From: Chromera velia
Taxonomy: Eukaryota; Sar; Chromeraceae
Length of the DNA stretch: 47,315 bases
Reading direction: 5' to 3'
NCBI GenBank assembly: GCA_018398765.1
Contig: JAHBMJ010000471.1
Coordinates: 1-47,315 of the forward strand
Below the pieces are notes generated by a model. It made no database searches. It saw only the letters and a program-made list of their open reading frames with translations, and was not told the DNA's origin. The position numbers and the translations under genes were made by a program. How positions within the stretch are numbered: position 1 is the stretch's first letter; each line of letters starts with the position of its first letter. Positions 1 to 11,016 of the stretch are shown one piece after another.

Positions 1-2763
1 ATTGACCTGCAGTCCCCCCTTGTCGCAGCCGACTGGCTGGAGTTTCTCGCGCGAATCGCTTTTGCCGACATCCAACGCAAACCCCAGTTAGTTGGAGTCG
101 GGACCATTGCCGGGAGAGCAGCAACGGATGCAGCCAAAGGACAGAGACAGCAAGACGGAGACAGAGCACTCGACTTTGACTGTGCCCGTGCCGCCCGGAT
201 GGTCCTCGAGGGCGACTCGAAAGCCGCCCGAAAGCAGGAGACCCAGGAGGTCTCGATCGGTGCGGCTCGAAACTTTATCAGAACAGATTTCAGAGGGGGG
301 TTAGAGAAAATTCGGGCCGAAGGAAGAGTCCCTGTTGACTCCGAGACAGGCATTGTAAACCGATCGATTTCCCAGACCTCTTCCCAAGCAGCAATCACTG
401 AGGGCGCTCCTAGGCCCCATGCAGAAAAAGAAATCGTTGCAGGCGGAAGGAGAGCTGCGGTCATCGGCGCACCAATGCTTCTTCAACCCCGACCTCGCCC
501 GGAAGCTTCGAAGAAGAAAGCAGCCGAGGCCGTCCTTCTCCAGTCTCCTCTTGAGGCAATCACCCGAGAATTTTTGGGAGACGCATCGGAGGGGGGATTT
601 GACTTTGGCCGTTCCGAATCTGAATTAATCGGGGGGGCTGGTAGAGAGAGCGCAGATGGAACGGGAAGAGCCTCTGAAATGGAGGGGGCACGACGGACGT
701 CCTTCGATCAATCTGTTGATTTGTCACTGACCTCGGGGGGGGGAACCGCGTTCTCTCTTCCCACCGAAATGTTTGCTGAGATTGAGCGTCGCCGAGAGTT
801 GGCCTGTTGGGCAGGTGTCCTTCCTGCTGTGGCTGCTCGGTGGGCAAAGCAGTCTGTCGTGAGGGGTGTCACGGCAAGCGCGTTCCGATTCCGTCTGCGC
901 AGATACGTGGAAGCGCTGCGGAGTCGCTGGGTAGACAGGAGTTTTGGCACCCGTCAGTTGCAGGGGCTCGGGGAGGCGACGGGAATTCTTGCCCATCAGC
1001 TTGCCCCCCAGAGTGTCTGGGACGGTCTCGCTGGAGCGGAAGGTGCCGAGTCTTCGGACGAGGACGAAGGGCTGGTTCCCCTTCTCCGTGAGTGGGAAGA
1101 GAAAACAAAGAAGCAGCGGATTGCAGAGAAAGAGGCAGAGAAGAGAAAGAAAATGGAGAGGGAAGGGGGGAGTCCGAGCGCGTCACCTTCAACCGCCCGC
1201 CATCTGATGGTGGCAAGGCGGGCAGGGGAGGAAGCGGGGGAAGAGGGGGAAGAGGAGGGGGCGGGGTCTGCAGGGGAAGAAAATGTGACACAGAAGCAGG
1301 CTGCTGCCGCGGCAGCCTCAGGGGGGTTGAGTATGAGTGAGAGGCAGGAGGAGAGAGAAGACTCTGCGGGTGCTCTGCGGCGTGCGCAATTTGTTGACGC
1401 CATGCTTGCAGATCAGTTGCCCCCAGACCTCCATCTTGCCGACTGGAGCAACGTGAGTGCAGAGGGGGGAGAGGCGTCTGCAGGGGGGACCATTGCAGGT
1501 CTCGACGGCGCTGCAGACTGTGGGAGTCGTTGGAGAGAGGAGGCAGAGGTGAGAATGGAGGACGGCCTTCGACCTGCAGATCTGTACGAGGGTCTGCTCA
1601 CTCTCGAGCGTTTGCGGCCTGAGGACGTGCAGCGACTCTTTGAGCTCTTCCGACTCCGAAAAAAAGCAGCGGAGGCCAGGCGGTCGGTCGTCTCTGCCGC
1701 TGCCATCGAGCACGCGCGACGCCGTGCACAGTTCATGGCCACCACTCTCCAGCGTCTCGCAGTGGTGGACGCAGAGCAGCAGCGGGTAAAGGCCGCCGCC
1801 AGGATAGAGAGGAGAGCAGAGGTCGCCAAAGAGGGTCCTGCTCCCCAAGCGGCAGAAGAGACAGAGACTGAGATGGCACCCCCCATGTCTGTGATCTTTG
1901 ACGGATCCCTCGATAGGCTCGCTGAGCTCCGTGGGCGTCGAATGGTGATGGAGAAGCAGCTCGCTCTCCTCCGTGAGTGGAAAGCGAAGAGAGATCACAG
2001 GAAATGGATTCTCAGCCGACGCCAACGGCTCCAGAGACTGGCCGAGAAACGAGAGAGACAGGCTCGGGAGGCCGAGAGGCGCCGCCAAGCAAAAGCAAGA
2101 GGGGCCTCTCCCCACCGCCGCTTCCGAATGCCATTGGATGAAGGCGAAGGAGGGGGTGACGATTTGCTTGAGGTCGTCGTGCAAGGTACCCCGGCAGAAG
2201 GGCGCGAGGCCCCGGCAATGTCTGAGGGGGAGGACTCGGGGAGCGGGGACCACTACGACGACGAGGGAGACGGCAGCATTGGGCGGGACGATGCACAGAC
2301 CGTGTATAGTCGTTTCTCTGTTGGCACGAGTGCGTTTCTCAGCGCAGCCCGATTTGGGAAAAACGACCCGCTTGCGCTCTCCGGCCGTTCAAATTTGTAC
2401 AGGGGGGAAGAGGAAGGAGGGGAGGAGGAGGAAGGAGAAGGAACTCAGCGTTCCTCTCATCGTTCTTCCCGGCGGTCAAAGAAGAAAAAGAAGAAGGGAG
2501 AGAAAGGAGGAGAGACAGAGGAAGAGGGGGACAGGGAAACGGACGGAGGGAAGTCAAAGTCGGCCAAAAAAAAGAAATCGTCCCGAAGAGAAAGAGCGAT
2601 GGAGGAGGATGCAGGATGGCAGTCAGAAGGACCGATGGGAGAGGAGGAAGAATCGCTGAGCCCAACTGTAGCGTTGGCTTTTGCAGAGGAAGGCCGCGCT
2701 TCTCCTTCTCGCCCTTCTTCTACGAGACGCATCAGGGGGCAAGAAAACCCCGCCTTCTGGTGA
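1..2763 (+). CDS. Large low-complexity protein, 5' end outside window (partial, last exon)
   Basis: Frame 1 is open from the first base to a TGA at 2761-2763, giving 920 visible codons, so the gene enters from the left and the Met at 199 need not be the start. The first residues include a helical stretch containing WLEFLARIA. A second predicted helical block rich in Arg, Ala and Trp lies at about 775-960. From about 1090 onward the protein is dominated by Glu/Lys/Arg helices (likely coiled coil), with an acidic Ser-rich segment near 2220-2280 and a lysine-rich tail with KKKKKK at about 2475-2500. No catalytic domain is recognised. Codons encoding G runs (GGGGGG) recur. It converges with the minus-strand gene ending at 5485. 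The product could be structural, perhaps cytoskeletal or ciliary, but that is inference. Coding status is well supported by the uninterrupted 2.7-kb frame. Confidence 0.8.
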   Translation: MDLQSPLVAADWLEFLARIAFADIQRKPQLVGVGTIAGRAATDAAKGQRQQDGDRALDFDCARAARMVLEGDSKAARKQETQEVSIGAARNFIRTDFRGGLEKIRAEGRVPVDSETGIVNRSISQTSSQAAITEGAPRPHAEKEIVAGGRRAAVIGAPMLLQPRPRPEASKKKAAEAVLLQSPLEAITREFLGDASEGGFDFGRSESELIGGAGRESADGTGRASEMEGARRTSFDQSVDLSLTSGGGTAFSLPTEMFAEIERRRELACWAGVLPAVAARWAKQSVVRGVTASAFRFRLRRYVEALRSRWVDRSFGTRQLQGLGEATGILAHQLAPQSVWDGLAGAEGAESSDEDEGLVPLLREWEEKTKKQRIAEKEAEKRKKMEREGGSPSASPSTARHLMVARRAGEEAGEEGEEEGAGSAGEENVTQKQAAAAAASGGLSMSERQEEREDSAGALRRAQFVDAMLADQLPPDLHLADWSNVSAEGGEASAGGTIAGLDGAADCGSRWREEAEVRMEDGLRPADLYEGLLTLERLRPEDVQRLFELFRLRKKAAEARRSVVSAAAIEHARRRAQFMATTLQRLAVVDAEQQRVKAAARIERRAEVAKEGPAPQAAEETETEMAPPMSVIFDGSLDRLAELRGRRMVMEKQLALLREWKAKRDHRKWILSRRQRLQRLAEKRERQAREAERRRQAKARGASPHRRFRMPLDEGEGGGDDLLEVVVQGTPAEGREAPAMSEGEDSGSGDHYDDEGDGSIGRDDAQTVYSRFSVGTSAFLSAARFGKNDPLALSGRSNLYRGEEEGGEEEEGEGTQRSSHRSSRRSKKKKKKGEKGGETEEEGDRETDGGKSKSAKKKKSSRRERAMEEDAGWQSEGPMGEEEESLSPTVALAFAEEGRASPSRPSSTRRIRGQENPAFW

Positions 2764-4200
2764 CAAGCACATTTGTCTGGTGTTTTTCCTTGCTTCCCTC
2801 CTTCCTTCCCTTCCGTCTTGTCGAAATACCTACCTGTTCCCCTTCGTTCTTCTGTGCACGTCTCTTCCTTTGTCGCGTTCTCGATGCGTGTTCGTCACAG
2901 ACAGTGCATGTGGCGGGAAAGCAAAGAACTGGATGATCGTGCCAAAGTTTGCTTGCGGACGCCCCTGCTCCTCTCTGTACAGGCGGACTGACAAATTTGT
3001 ACGGCAATATGAACATGTTGATCCTCCTTCTTTGTTTTCGATCCCACATCAAAGTTTACTGTTGACACACAATCGGACGTGCGTGCAATCCTTCTCCTTT
3101 TAGATGGTGTCTCCTTCTGATCATTTTCAGTGGCGCTATCAATAAGAAAGAAATCGTTCAGAATCGCAAAAACTTGCGAGGTAGAGATGGAAGAGCGTAC
3201 TTGGACGGAGAAAACGGTTGCACAATATCCTTGCATCATAGATCTCTCTCAAGAATCTTGTTGGAGTCATGTATCAAAACGAAGCAGGAAGGTAACAATA
3301 CTGGCGCAAGAGTTATCACTGTGCGCTTGTGAAGGGTCGAAGCGATTGAGGGGGGAACATTCGACAGAATGGGCACCGCAACATACGGCTGTCGCTAAAG
3401 TTGTCCCCGTTTTAAACTTGTCCCCGTTTTAATAATTCTGCATGTATTTGAACAACTTGAAATGTGATGTTCTTCAAAAAATAATACGTTTGCTTTCGGG
3501 CTCTAGTTAGCTCTAGTTGGAGCTTCAAAAAGCTACTACAATAAGTTTCAACTGTTATCAACTATGATCAATTAGAAACTTGAATTAAATTTTATATGCA
3601 ATATGAGATAAAATTATTCTAGCTTAGCCAGGCAATGCAGGAATTCCCGTTCATCCAGCTACTGATGTTTACGCTTTAGAGATTTGGACAGTCTGCCTAA
3701 CACATTTAACCGTCTTTTTCATATTGACCTACACAAAAGTTACTAACTGTCCATATCTTCCCTTGACCCTACCTTTACCGTTGGAAGCGGTTGATCGTCA
3801 CTCCGTCTCCCCGAGTGCTGCCGCTGCCCCTCCCTCAACGCTCACTCTTCGCACCTCGCCCCTGGTGCCCCGCAGGCACCCCTTAGCTGCTCTGTGGTGC
3901 GCTGCCTGCAGTCTTGCTTTCATGTATGCGCACACCTGCCCGTATGTCCTATCCCACTTCATATATAGATAAAATTATTAATTAATTTGACGTATAGAAT
4001 TTAACTTGACAGTTCAACTCGACCAATGAAATTAACTATAGGAAATTAATTATTTACTCACAATTCACTGGCTAAGTTCTATAAACTATTTAGTGATGTG
4101 ATATGTGATGATTGAGAGTTAAATTCTAGTAAACTATATAGGTTAATTTATGTAACCCTAGGTATATATATAACCCGCATATAACTGAGATAACCCTACG
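2764..4200. other. Intergenic: 3' flank, then AT-rich island
   Basis: No convincing gene is seen. Positions 2764-3120 are T- and C-rich and probably hold the 3' UTR of the upstream gene. A 15-base direct repeat (TTGTCCCCGTTTTAA) occurs at 3401 and 3418. From about 3430 the sequence becomes AT-rich, apart from a GC-rich patch at 3770-3920. The short ORFs here look like chance. Confidence 0.5.
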
Positions 4201-4204
4201 AAAA

Positions 4205-4440
4205 AATATGGAAATCGTTGGCATTGACTAGGCAAATCTGTGGGAAACTACGTGGGAAATTGATGGGAAATCTTAGGGAATTTCATGGGAAATTAATTGA
4301 ATCCCCGGTTGATAACAAATCTTCTATAGGAAATCTTATATCATCATCAAGCTATACGGGAAATTTGCCTGAGATTTCCATTTTTCTAGCCACATATACA
4401 TGAGAAATCAGCCAGATTTCCCTATATTTCCCATAAATTA
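4205..4440. repeat. GGGAAAT / ATTTCCC clustered degenerate repeat
   Basis: The motif GGGAAAT or a close variant occurs repeatedly on the plus strand between about 4240 and 4370. Its complement ATTTCCC occurs between about 4370 and 4435. The left half (GGCAAATCT followed by GGGAAA) resembles the reverse complement of the right half. This suggests a decayed inverted-repeat element rather than coding sequence. Confidence 0.35.
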
Positions 4441-5484
4441 CGTAAATCGATCCTTCAAAAACTTTATAATAAATATTTTATTTAAAAAACTTTATAATTG
4501 CGAAAGGATTGGTCAAACAACTTCCAGATTGTGAAGGCAGCGAGGAAGGCCGGACTTGAGGCTAGACTTGAGACCGGAAACTATTGAGGCAGCAAACAGC
4601 TGCCTAGACAGCTGCAGCGCAGCAGCTGAGCTGCTACATGCAGTATATATGCTTACGGGCACGATGACTGGAGGATCACATTCAGGTTTCAGACACCCTG
4701 GACATTTCAGCAGCTCTGCTGTTCTTATACATGGAGACAAGCGAGACAGATTTGAGGCAAATCGAAGGCAGGCCAAGTCCTTAATTCCAAGAAACCGTCA
4801 TCTCCTGCCCCTTACTTCCTTTCCATCCTTCCACCACGGCTTTCGACGTGTCAACAAGGGGGGCAGCGATGCACAGGGAGCGAGGGAGGGAGGGCAGACA
4901 CAAACAAAACACAACAAACAAACTGACAAACAGGACGCCGGCAAGGGAACCTCCACTAAATTGTTGCGTGTATCCACCCGCCTATCCGGTCAGCCTATGG
5001 AGAGGGCAAGAACTCGCTCTTCGACTTTTCTCTCTTTCTGTACGTACCTTCCATTCCCCCTCTCTTCTTTTCTCCCCCAGAATGGAGAGAAAAAGCGAGA
5101 AGAAAAGAGATGAGAGGACGCGGAAGCTTCCGGTCCATATCTGATTAGCGAAAGAGGGAGAATTAAGAAACAGCGAAATACTTGCACGTCCCCTTTCAGC
5201 TTTCAGCCCCGAATCCTCAATCAATCAACATTCACTGCCCTCTCGCCCCTGCCCCACTCCCCCTCAATTCCCCCATACACAACGCGTGTGCCGTGCACCC
5301 TGCCTGTAGGCCTCCCTGCCTGTCTGTCTTCCCTCATCCAGGAACTCCCTGTTTCTTTCTTTCTTGCTTTCTGCATGGAGGCTGCTTGGAGGCCCTCCCG
5401 AGTCACCTTTCCTTTCCGTTCCCTGCTGCCTTTTCTTTTCGGTTCACTTCAACACTTCTCCCTCCGCAGCCTTCCGTTGTCTAT
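4441..5484. other. Intergenic, no gene seen
   Basis: This is mixed-composition sequence downstream of the convergent genes. Pyrimidine-rich tracts near 5020-5090 and 5340-5470 may belong to the 3' UTR of the minus-strand gene ending at 5485. The open frames here have no protein-like composition or splice context. Confidence 0.4.
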
Positions 5485-6818
5485 CTACTGCATCCCCTTG
5501 AGGATGGCCTTTGCCTGCTGGAGAGCCTCGATCTCCTGCTGGAAGGCTGCTTGACGGATGTCGAAGTTCTTGATAGTGAAGTCGCAGGCGTAGTGGACGT
5601 CTGCGGAGTATTTGGCGAGCTCGGCGAGAGTGGCCTGGGTGGAGGCGAGGTCCTCCTCTGTCTTGTTCTTGTCGGCCTTGGCAGTTGCACTCTCATCGCT
5701 CTTCTCCGTGATCGCCTTCTCCTTGGTGGTGATCTCGGTGTTGAGGTCCTTCACAAACTCCTCGTAGGCAACCTGGAGGGAGGACAGGACAGGAGAATGG
5801 AGAGGGGGAATGAGCATCAGACGGATGAAGAATAACTTTGGGATGAAGAATTCCGCCCGTTCCCTCCCAGCCGAACGACCCGACCGCATGCATCATCCGA
5901 CGCTGCTTATCAACCAACCTCTTCGTTGCCGGTCTGCATCAACTCTGTTGTTCTTTCTGGAATCAAGATAGCATCTTTGTCTTCGATCTCTCTGATAATG
6001 CACCGTTCACCCGCCTGTCACAAGCAAGGAAGAATGAAGGCGACACAAACCCGCTTGTAAATTATGCAAACAGACAAGCGCCTCTCGAGGGCAAATCCAA
6101 ACACAAAGAAATGAAACCGACTGTCCCCAAACTTTCTTTCTCACTCAATCCCGCGAATGAAACAAAACTACGAAAGCAATTAACCAACCTGGGCTGCCTG
6201 CTCATCGTTGACCAGTTCCTTCTCCAGGGTTGCTGACTGAGTGATGATGCCGTCAATCATCGCGATGACTCCGTGTCCGTGCTCGTTGTTGACATAGGGG
6301 TCGAAGCCCTCGGGGGCAGCCTCGAGACCAGTGGACTCGTAGGCACCGTCATAGGTCAAGGGCTTTCCGGTGGGCTCAGCGGACTTCTGGAGAAGGGCCG
6401 GCTGGTAGTAAGCCTTGAGAACGGAGACGGCCGACTGCAGGAGCTTCTGGGTCTCCTGGGCGTCCTTGAGGGAAGCCTTGAACTCATCGTTCTCGGCCTC
6501 TCTGTCCTCGGAGGCCTGCTGGATGGACAGCTGGGCGGCCTTGACTTCTTCCTCGAGGACTGCGATTTCCCCTGCGAGGGTCTCGATGGTCTCCTTGAGG
6601 GAGGCGATCTTTGCCTCAAGGTCCTTTGCCTCCTTCTCGGCAGTCATCGTGTCCTTCTCGTTCTCGTGAATCATTGCCAGGCACCTGCATGGCAGGGGGG
6701 AGGGGGGGAGAGGGGACAGCGGAGAGAGAGGATGAGATGAAATACGCAGGATGGAGATTGGGAAGGGAGTTGTACTTCCCCAATCCCTTCATACTTTCCT
6801 TTTGGGGTTTGGGTTGTT

Positions 6819-6856
<38 letters not shown>

Positions 6857-8235
6857 GAAGGAGAGCCCTGATCAACTACAAACAAAAGAGAGGGGGGAAA
6901 TGAAACAAAGAATCGCTGATGCTGGCTGTGTGCACTTCCACAGAGAGGTGATGGAGCACTTCCCTGTATGTGCCTCTCTCTTATCATTTGCATGCAACAG
7001 AGTCTCTCCTTATAGGTACACACAAGATGGCCACACAGAAAGAGGAGAGTGACGGATCAGCTTTCCTGTTGACTGACTGACCAGTCTCTGTGCTTGATCT
7101 CATCGGCCTTCTCCTCCTGGAGGCCGGAGATCATGCCGTCAATCTTGCCGAGGAGCTTGGTGAAGGGGGCGAGGGCAGAGGAGAGAGAGTTGGACAGCTG
7201 GAGGAGCTGGGCCTGGTGGGGTCCCCCAACTCTCTTGGCGGTCCTCTTGATCAGGTTGGAGACGCTCTGGGCCTGGTACTTGGTCACCTTCCTTGTCACT
7301 CTCTTCTGGAGGAGGGACGCGGGGGGGTTGAAAGTGCGGGTGAAGAGGTCGTGGGCGTCGTCACTTGACAGAACTGCAGGCACCCAGGCAGTCAGACACG
7401 CAGAGTTAGGGAAAGGGAGACGAAGAAGTGGGGGAAGACACAGATTTAAACACACTCTGTCTGACTGAAGTCTTGCCCGACTCATGAAGCTCTCTGTACA
7501 CAATGAATTCTCTTCGGAAGGCGGACATCCTTCCCTCCGGTTTCTGCAGTCTCTTTTTTGGTTTGCAGGAACACAGGATTTCTGTCAACAGCAAAGGGGA
7601 AAAAGGACAAAACTCTTTTGAGACGTCGTCCCCATTTCATCTCCACTCGTTGATCGTGTCAGCAAGTTCTCAAGAGCTTGGATTCAAGTTTGCTTTGACC
7701 TTGCAGGCCATTTGTTTCCTGTCCGATTCTCCCTCTCTCTTTCTCTCTCTCGTTTATCCTGCAGGCCTTTGCTTCTTCCTTTGTTTCCCTCCCCACTCTC
7801 TCCACCCTGTCTGTCGTCCTATCCCATCCCAAAAAGAGAGAGAGCTCTCTCTCAACTGTCGGACTGGCGTCTTCTGTACCTGTTTGCATTTTTGTCTCTT
7901 GCGTCTTTGTTTCGTTTTCAGTTCTCTCTATCTGGTTGCTGCATTTTTTTTCCTTTCGTTCTTTCCACAGTCTTCTGCCTCACTTCTGCTTCTGTCTCTC
8001 CACTAATTTGTCTTCCTTCTGTCTCCTTCACTATCCGCAGCTGACGTTTCCATGACGACGAGAGATGTTAGTTGTGGATGAAAAAGGCGGACAAAGCACA
8101 CGAAGAGAAACAGCAGAGAGAAAGCGCGAAGAAAAGAAAGAAAGAAACTACGAAAGAAAGTAAGAAAAGAAAGAAACGAAAGAAAGAAAAGAAAGAAAGA
8201 AAGAAAGAAAGAAAAAAAAAGAAAGGAAGGAAGGA

Positions 8236-8271
<36 letters not shown>

Positions 8272-10334
8272 GAGAAAAAAAGAAAGAAGAATCCTGACCC
8301 ACCAGAGATGGCCTTGGCGACTGCTGCCATCTCAGCAGCACGCGTCTTCTGTCTCTCCTCCCACTCGCTCTCGGTCTCACCGCACTTCAGCTGCACCAGG
8401 ACGAACATTCAAGAAAGTGCGAAAACGAGAGACGCCAGTAAGCGTGAGACAGTACACAAAAACGTGAGCAAGTTTTACTTCTGATGGAAAAGGAAGGGGC
8501 TTGCCGGTCCTCTGCAAAAGTTCTTCTCTCTTCAAAAAAAAAAGCGAGAGAGATTTCAAAAACAGACCCGACCGACCCCACGTGAGGGACGAGCAGGCAC
8601 AAGACAAAGGGTCAAACGTCTCCACAGCCTTGTGGTGGAAAAGTAGACATGAAAACAGAGAAGAGTTACATCACAGGTGAAAATCGGCGTCGGAAGGGTA
8701 GGTGCACATCACCAGATTTCTTTTCTGCTCCCCTGCCGATCCTGTCTATCTGCCGATCAGTCTGCCTCACTCACTGACCACGATGTCTTGCAAGAACTTC
8801 TGGTCAGCAGCCAGAGCCTCTCGTGATGCCGCAGAGTCAGCCTTGGAGGTTGCCAGCTTCTCTCTGGTGTCAGAGAGCTGGGCCTCCTTCTCGGTTTTCG
8901 CGGCGGTGTCGGCGGCAATCTCATCAAGCTTGGCCTTCTGCACGGTTTCAAAGGGAAGTACACAGATAAAGCGGGAAAAGATTCACAACGCATTCTTCCA
9001 GACGGAGAACGAACGACTGACAGAAGAGCGAAACAAGTAGAAAAATCCCCCCTCGTGCTATTCCTCCGATCCCGATTTCTGGCAGATGTAGAGATTCTCA
9101 GTAGCAGTCTCAGAACATGGTCTCTTCCAGCCGGGTCTCATTGAATCACGACCACGCAAGTCGTGAAAAAAAAAACCGCCCCATCTCACCCTACCCAACC
9201 CCAACTCCGTGCGAACTCCCCAACCATTGATCCCTCTTTCCTCTCTCACCGACCGACCGACCTTGAGAGCCTCATACTCCTCGACCTTCTTTGCCTCCTC
9301 GGCCTGAGCGTCAGAGAGGTCCTTGGCGAACTCCTCCTTCATGTTGTTCAGGATTCCGAAGATGACGCCGGACTGGGGAGCATACGCACCCCTGAAGGTG
9401 GCACTGGAGCCAAGGTAGCCGGGTCCCTTGTTCTGGTTCTGCAAGAAGGAGGACAGGGCCTTCTGGTCGTCTGCAGAGATCCTGCTTCCGAGCTTGAACA
9501 TCGAGTGCTTAAGCACGGTCGCGATGTCAATGAAGGCAGCGGGGGACGGGGTGTGGTGCTTAGATAGCACAGTGATGGCTCCCTTGAGAGCGGTGATGGC
9601 CTCTGTGAGCTCGGCCTCCTCCTTTCGGAACTCATCGAGCTCCCGTTGGCGGATAGCGGCCGCCTCCTGGAGGGATGCATTGTTATCTGCAATCTCCTTC
9701 TCGAGTGTCTGCAAGGGGGGGGGGGGGAAGAAGGGCGAAAGATGAATGAGAAGAGTGACTGCTTGGTTGGATACACTTGCACACAGAGACGGGTTTCGTC
9801 AGGGCCTTCGGAACTTTTTTGCTTCGCACCTGGGAGACCACAATTCGAATAAAGCTCAGGGTGAAAGAACAGGATGTCTTAGATCCGCGCAGCAGCCCCC
9901 AAAGATCGGAAGACAGCGGGTTTCGACAGAAAAAAAAAGTCGCAACATCCCAGCTGCATTGGAGACTGGAAACTCAAAAAAACGATTTCTTGAAAAGCCA
10001 TGAAAAAGCGAAACGAGTCAGTTCCTGTTTCTGTAAAAGTACTCACCTTAATCTCCGCCTCAAGACGCTCGATAGTGGCAGCTGCCTGGTCGACAAAGGC
10101 AATGATGTCCTTGATTCTCTGCTCAGCAGTGGCAATTCCTTCCTCCTTCTCCTTCTTGTTCTTTTTGCACCAGCAGTTAAATTTATCGAAAGTTCCCTCA
10201 TCTGCCTCTTGTTCTTGCTCCAGTGCTGTCTTCATGTCCTTCAAAAGGTTAATTACTTTGGAGACTGGGCGGTTGACCTCCTGGGCCACCACAGCCCCAA
10301 AGAGAAGGGCAAGGACAGACACTGTGAAACGCAT
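5485..10334 (-). CDS. Secreted Cys-containing coiled-coil protein, 8 exons, 717 aa
   Basis: Exons read in order on the minus strand: 10334-10047, 9708-9262, 8937-8779, 8390-8303, 7373-7082, 6684-6189, 6014-5919, 5772-5485 (stop TAG). All junctions keep phase. Residues 1-18 (MRFTVSVLALLFGAVVAQ) form a clear signal peptide, so the product enters the secretory pathway. The mature chain is almost entirely Ala/Glu/Lys/Gln heptad-like helix. It has sparse cysteines in local contexts: C54 and C56 (FNCWCKKN), C301 (LKCGE), C426 (RDWCLAM), C595 (GERCII) and C685 (YACDF). From memory, this organisation resembles a large family of secreted coiled-coil proteins in dinoflagellates and chromerids; its function is not established. 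Disulfide-linked filaments are an inference. Intron lengths run from 146 to 912 nt. Three exons are 288, 96 and 288 nt. The existence of the gene is near certain; exact donors at 9262 and 8779 are less so. Confidence 0.88.
6824..6855. repeat. (GT)n microsatellite in intron
   Basis: A GT dinucleotide run of about 16 units, lying in the intron between exons 5 and 6 of the minus-strand coiled-coil gene. The transcript reads it as CA repeats. Confidence 0.95.
8128..8288. repeat. (GAAA)n microsatellite in intron, adjacent to a splice donor
   Basis: About 160 bp of GAAA with minor interruptions, ending roughly 14 bp from the exon at 8303-8390. It lies in the longest intron of the coiled-coil gene. 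On the sense (minus) strand it is a TTTC polypyrimidine tract. Confidence 0.95.
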
Positions 10335-11016
10335 TTTGTTTCTTGGGGGAAGTCCTCAAGTCTCTGTGTTCGGATCTTTGTGTCCTCCTGCCTGGCTAAC
10401 TGACTGCCTCAAAATCTCCCTTTACTCTCTCCCAATAGTACTACTGCTGCATTACATTCAACAGGGCTTTGCAGCTTTTTCTCCTTTCAAAAAAAGGACA
10501 AAAGGGATCCTCCTCTGAATAGTCAAGCAGCCAGTCAGATATCTGGCAGTCGCCTCTGCTGAATTCTGAATTTGCACGCGCCGTCTCGCAAAAAAAATGG
10601 GTGGATACACTTTCCGGGATAGAAAAGTGACCCACAGCTGTTAATTTCACTTTCCGGGACCACACTCAAAGCTCCGTACGTGCCCCACAAGACCTTTGAG
10701 TGTTCCGGGGCCGCTCGCATGCATGGCATATGCATGGCTTGCACATGATGCGTTGTGAATGACGTCAAGCTCATGCAAATTCTTCTTCCGAAGTTCTTCG
10801 ACGTCCACCAATGTCCACCATACGTCCACCTCGACAGCCGTCCATCCGTTCAAGACTGGAATCTTCACAGTGAAATCCACTTATTATGTGGCCAAGCTGG
10901 TGTCTCAAGTCGATTGCACAGGCAGAACAGTCTGTTGCATTCTGTCGCTTGCTCCATGTTTCTGACGTAGACCGCGTTTGACTTTTACTCTCTGAGGACT
11001 TTGACTGTCTCAAACT
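10335..11016. promoter_or_regulatory. Divergent intergenic region with repeats (putative bidirectional promoter)
   Basis: This 682-bp gap separates two outward-pointing start codons (10334 on minus, 11017 on plus). It holds a direct repeat CACTTTCCGGGA at 10609-10620 and 10648-10659. It also holds an inverted repeat ACACTCAAAG (10662-10671) with CTTTGAGTGT (10694-10703), and three copies of GTCCACC at 10803, 10813 and 10824, about one helical turn apart. No TATA box is obvious. Promoter function is inferred from position only. Confidence 0.4.

Noticed and set aside
1318-2253. 311-codon minus-strand frame inside the first gene
   Set aside because: It is antisense to a stronger 920-codon frame and its composition mirrors the sense codons; it is a shadow.
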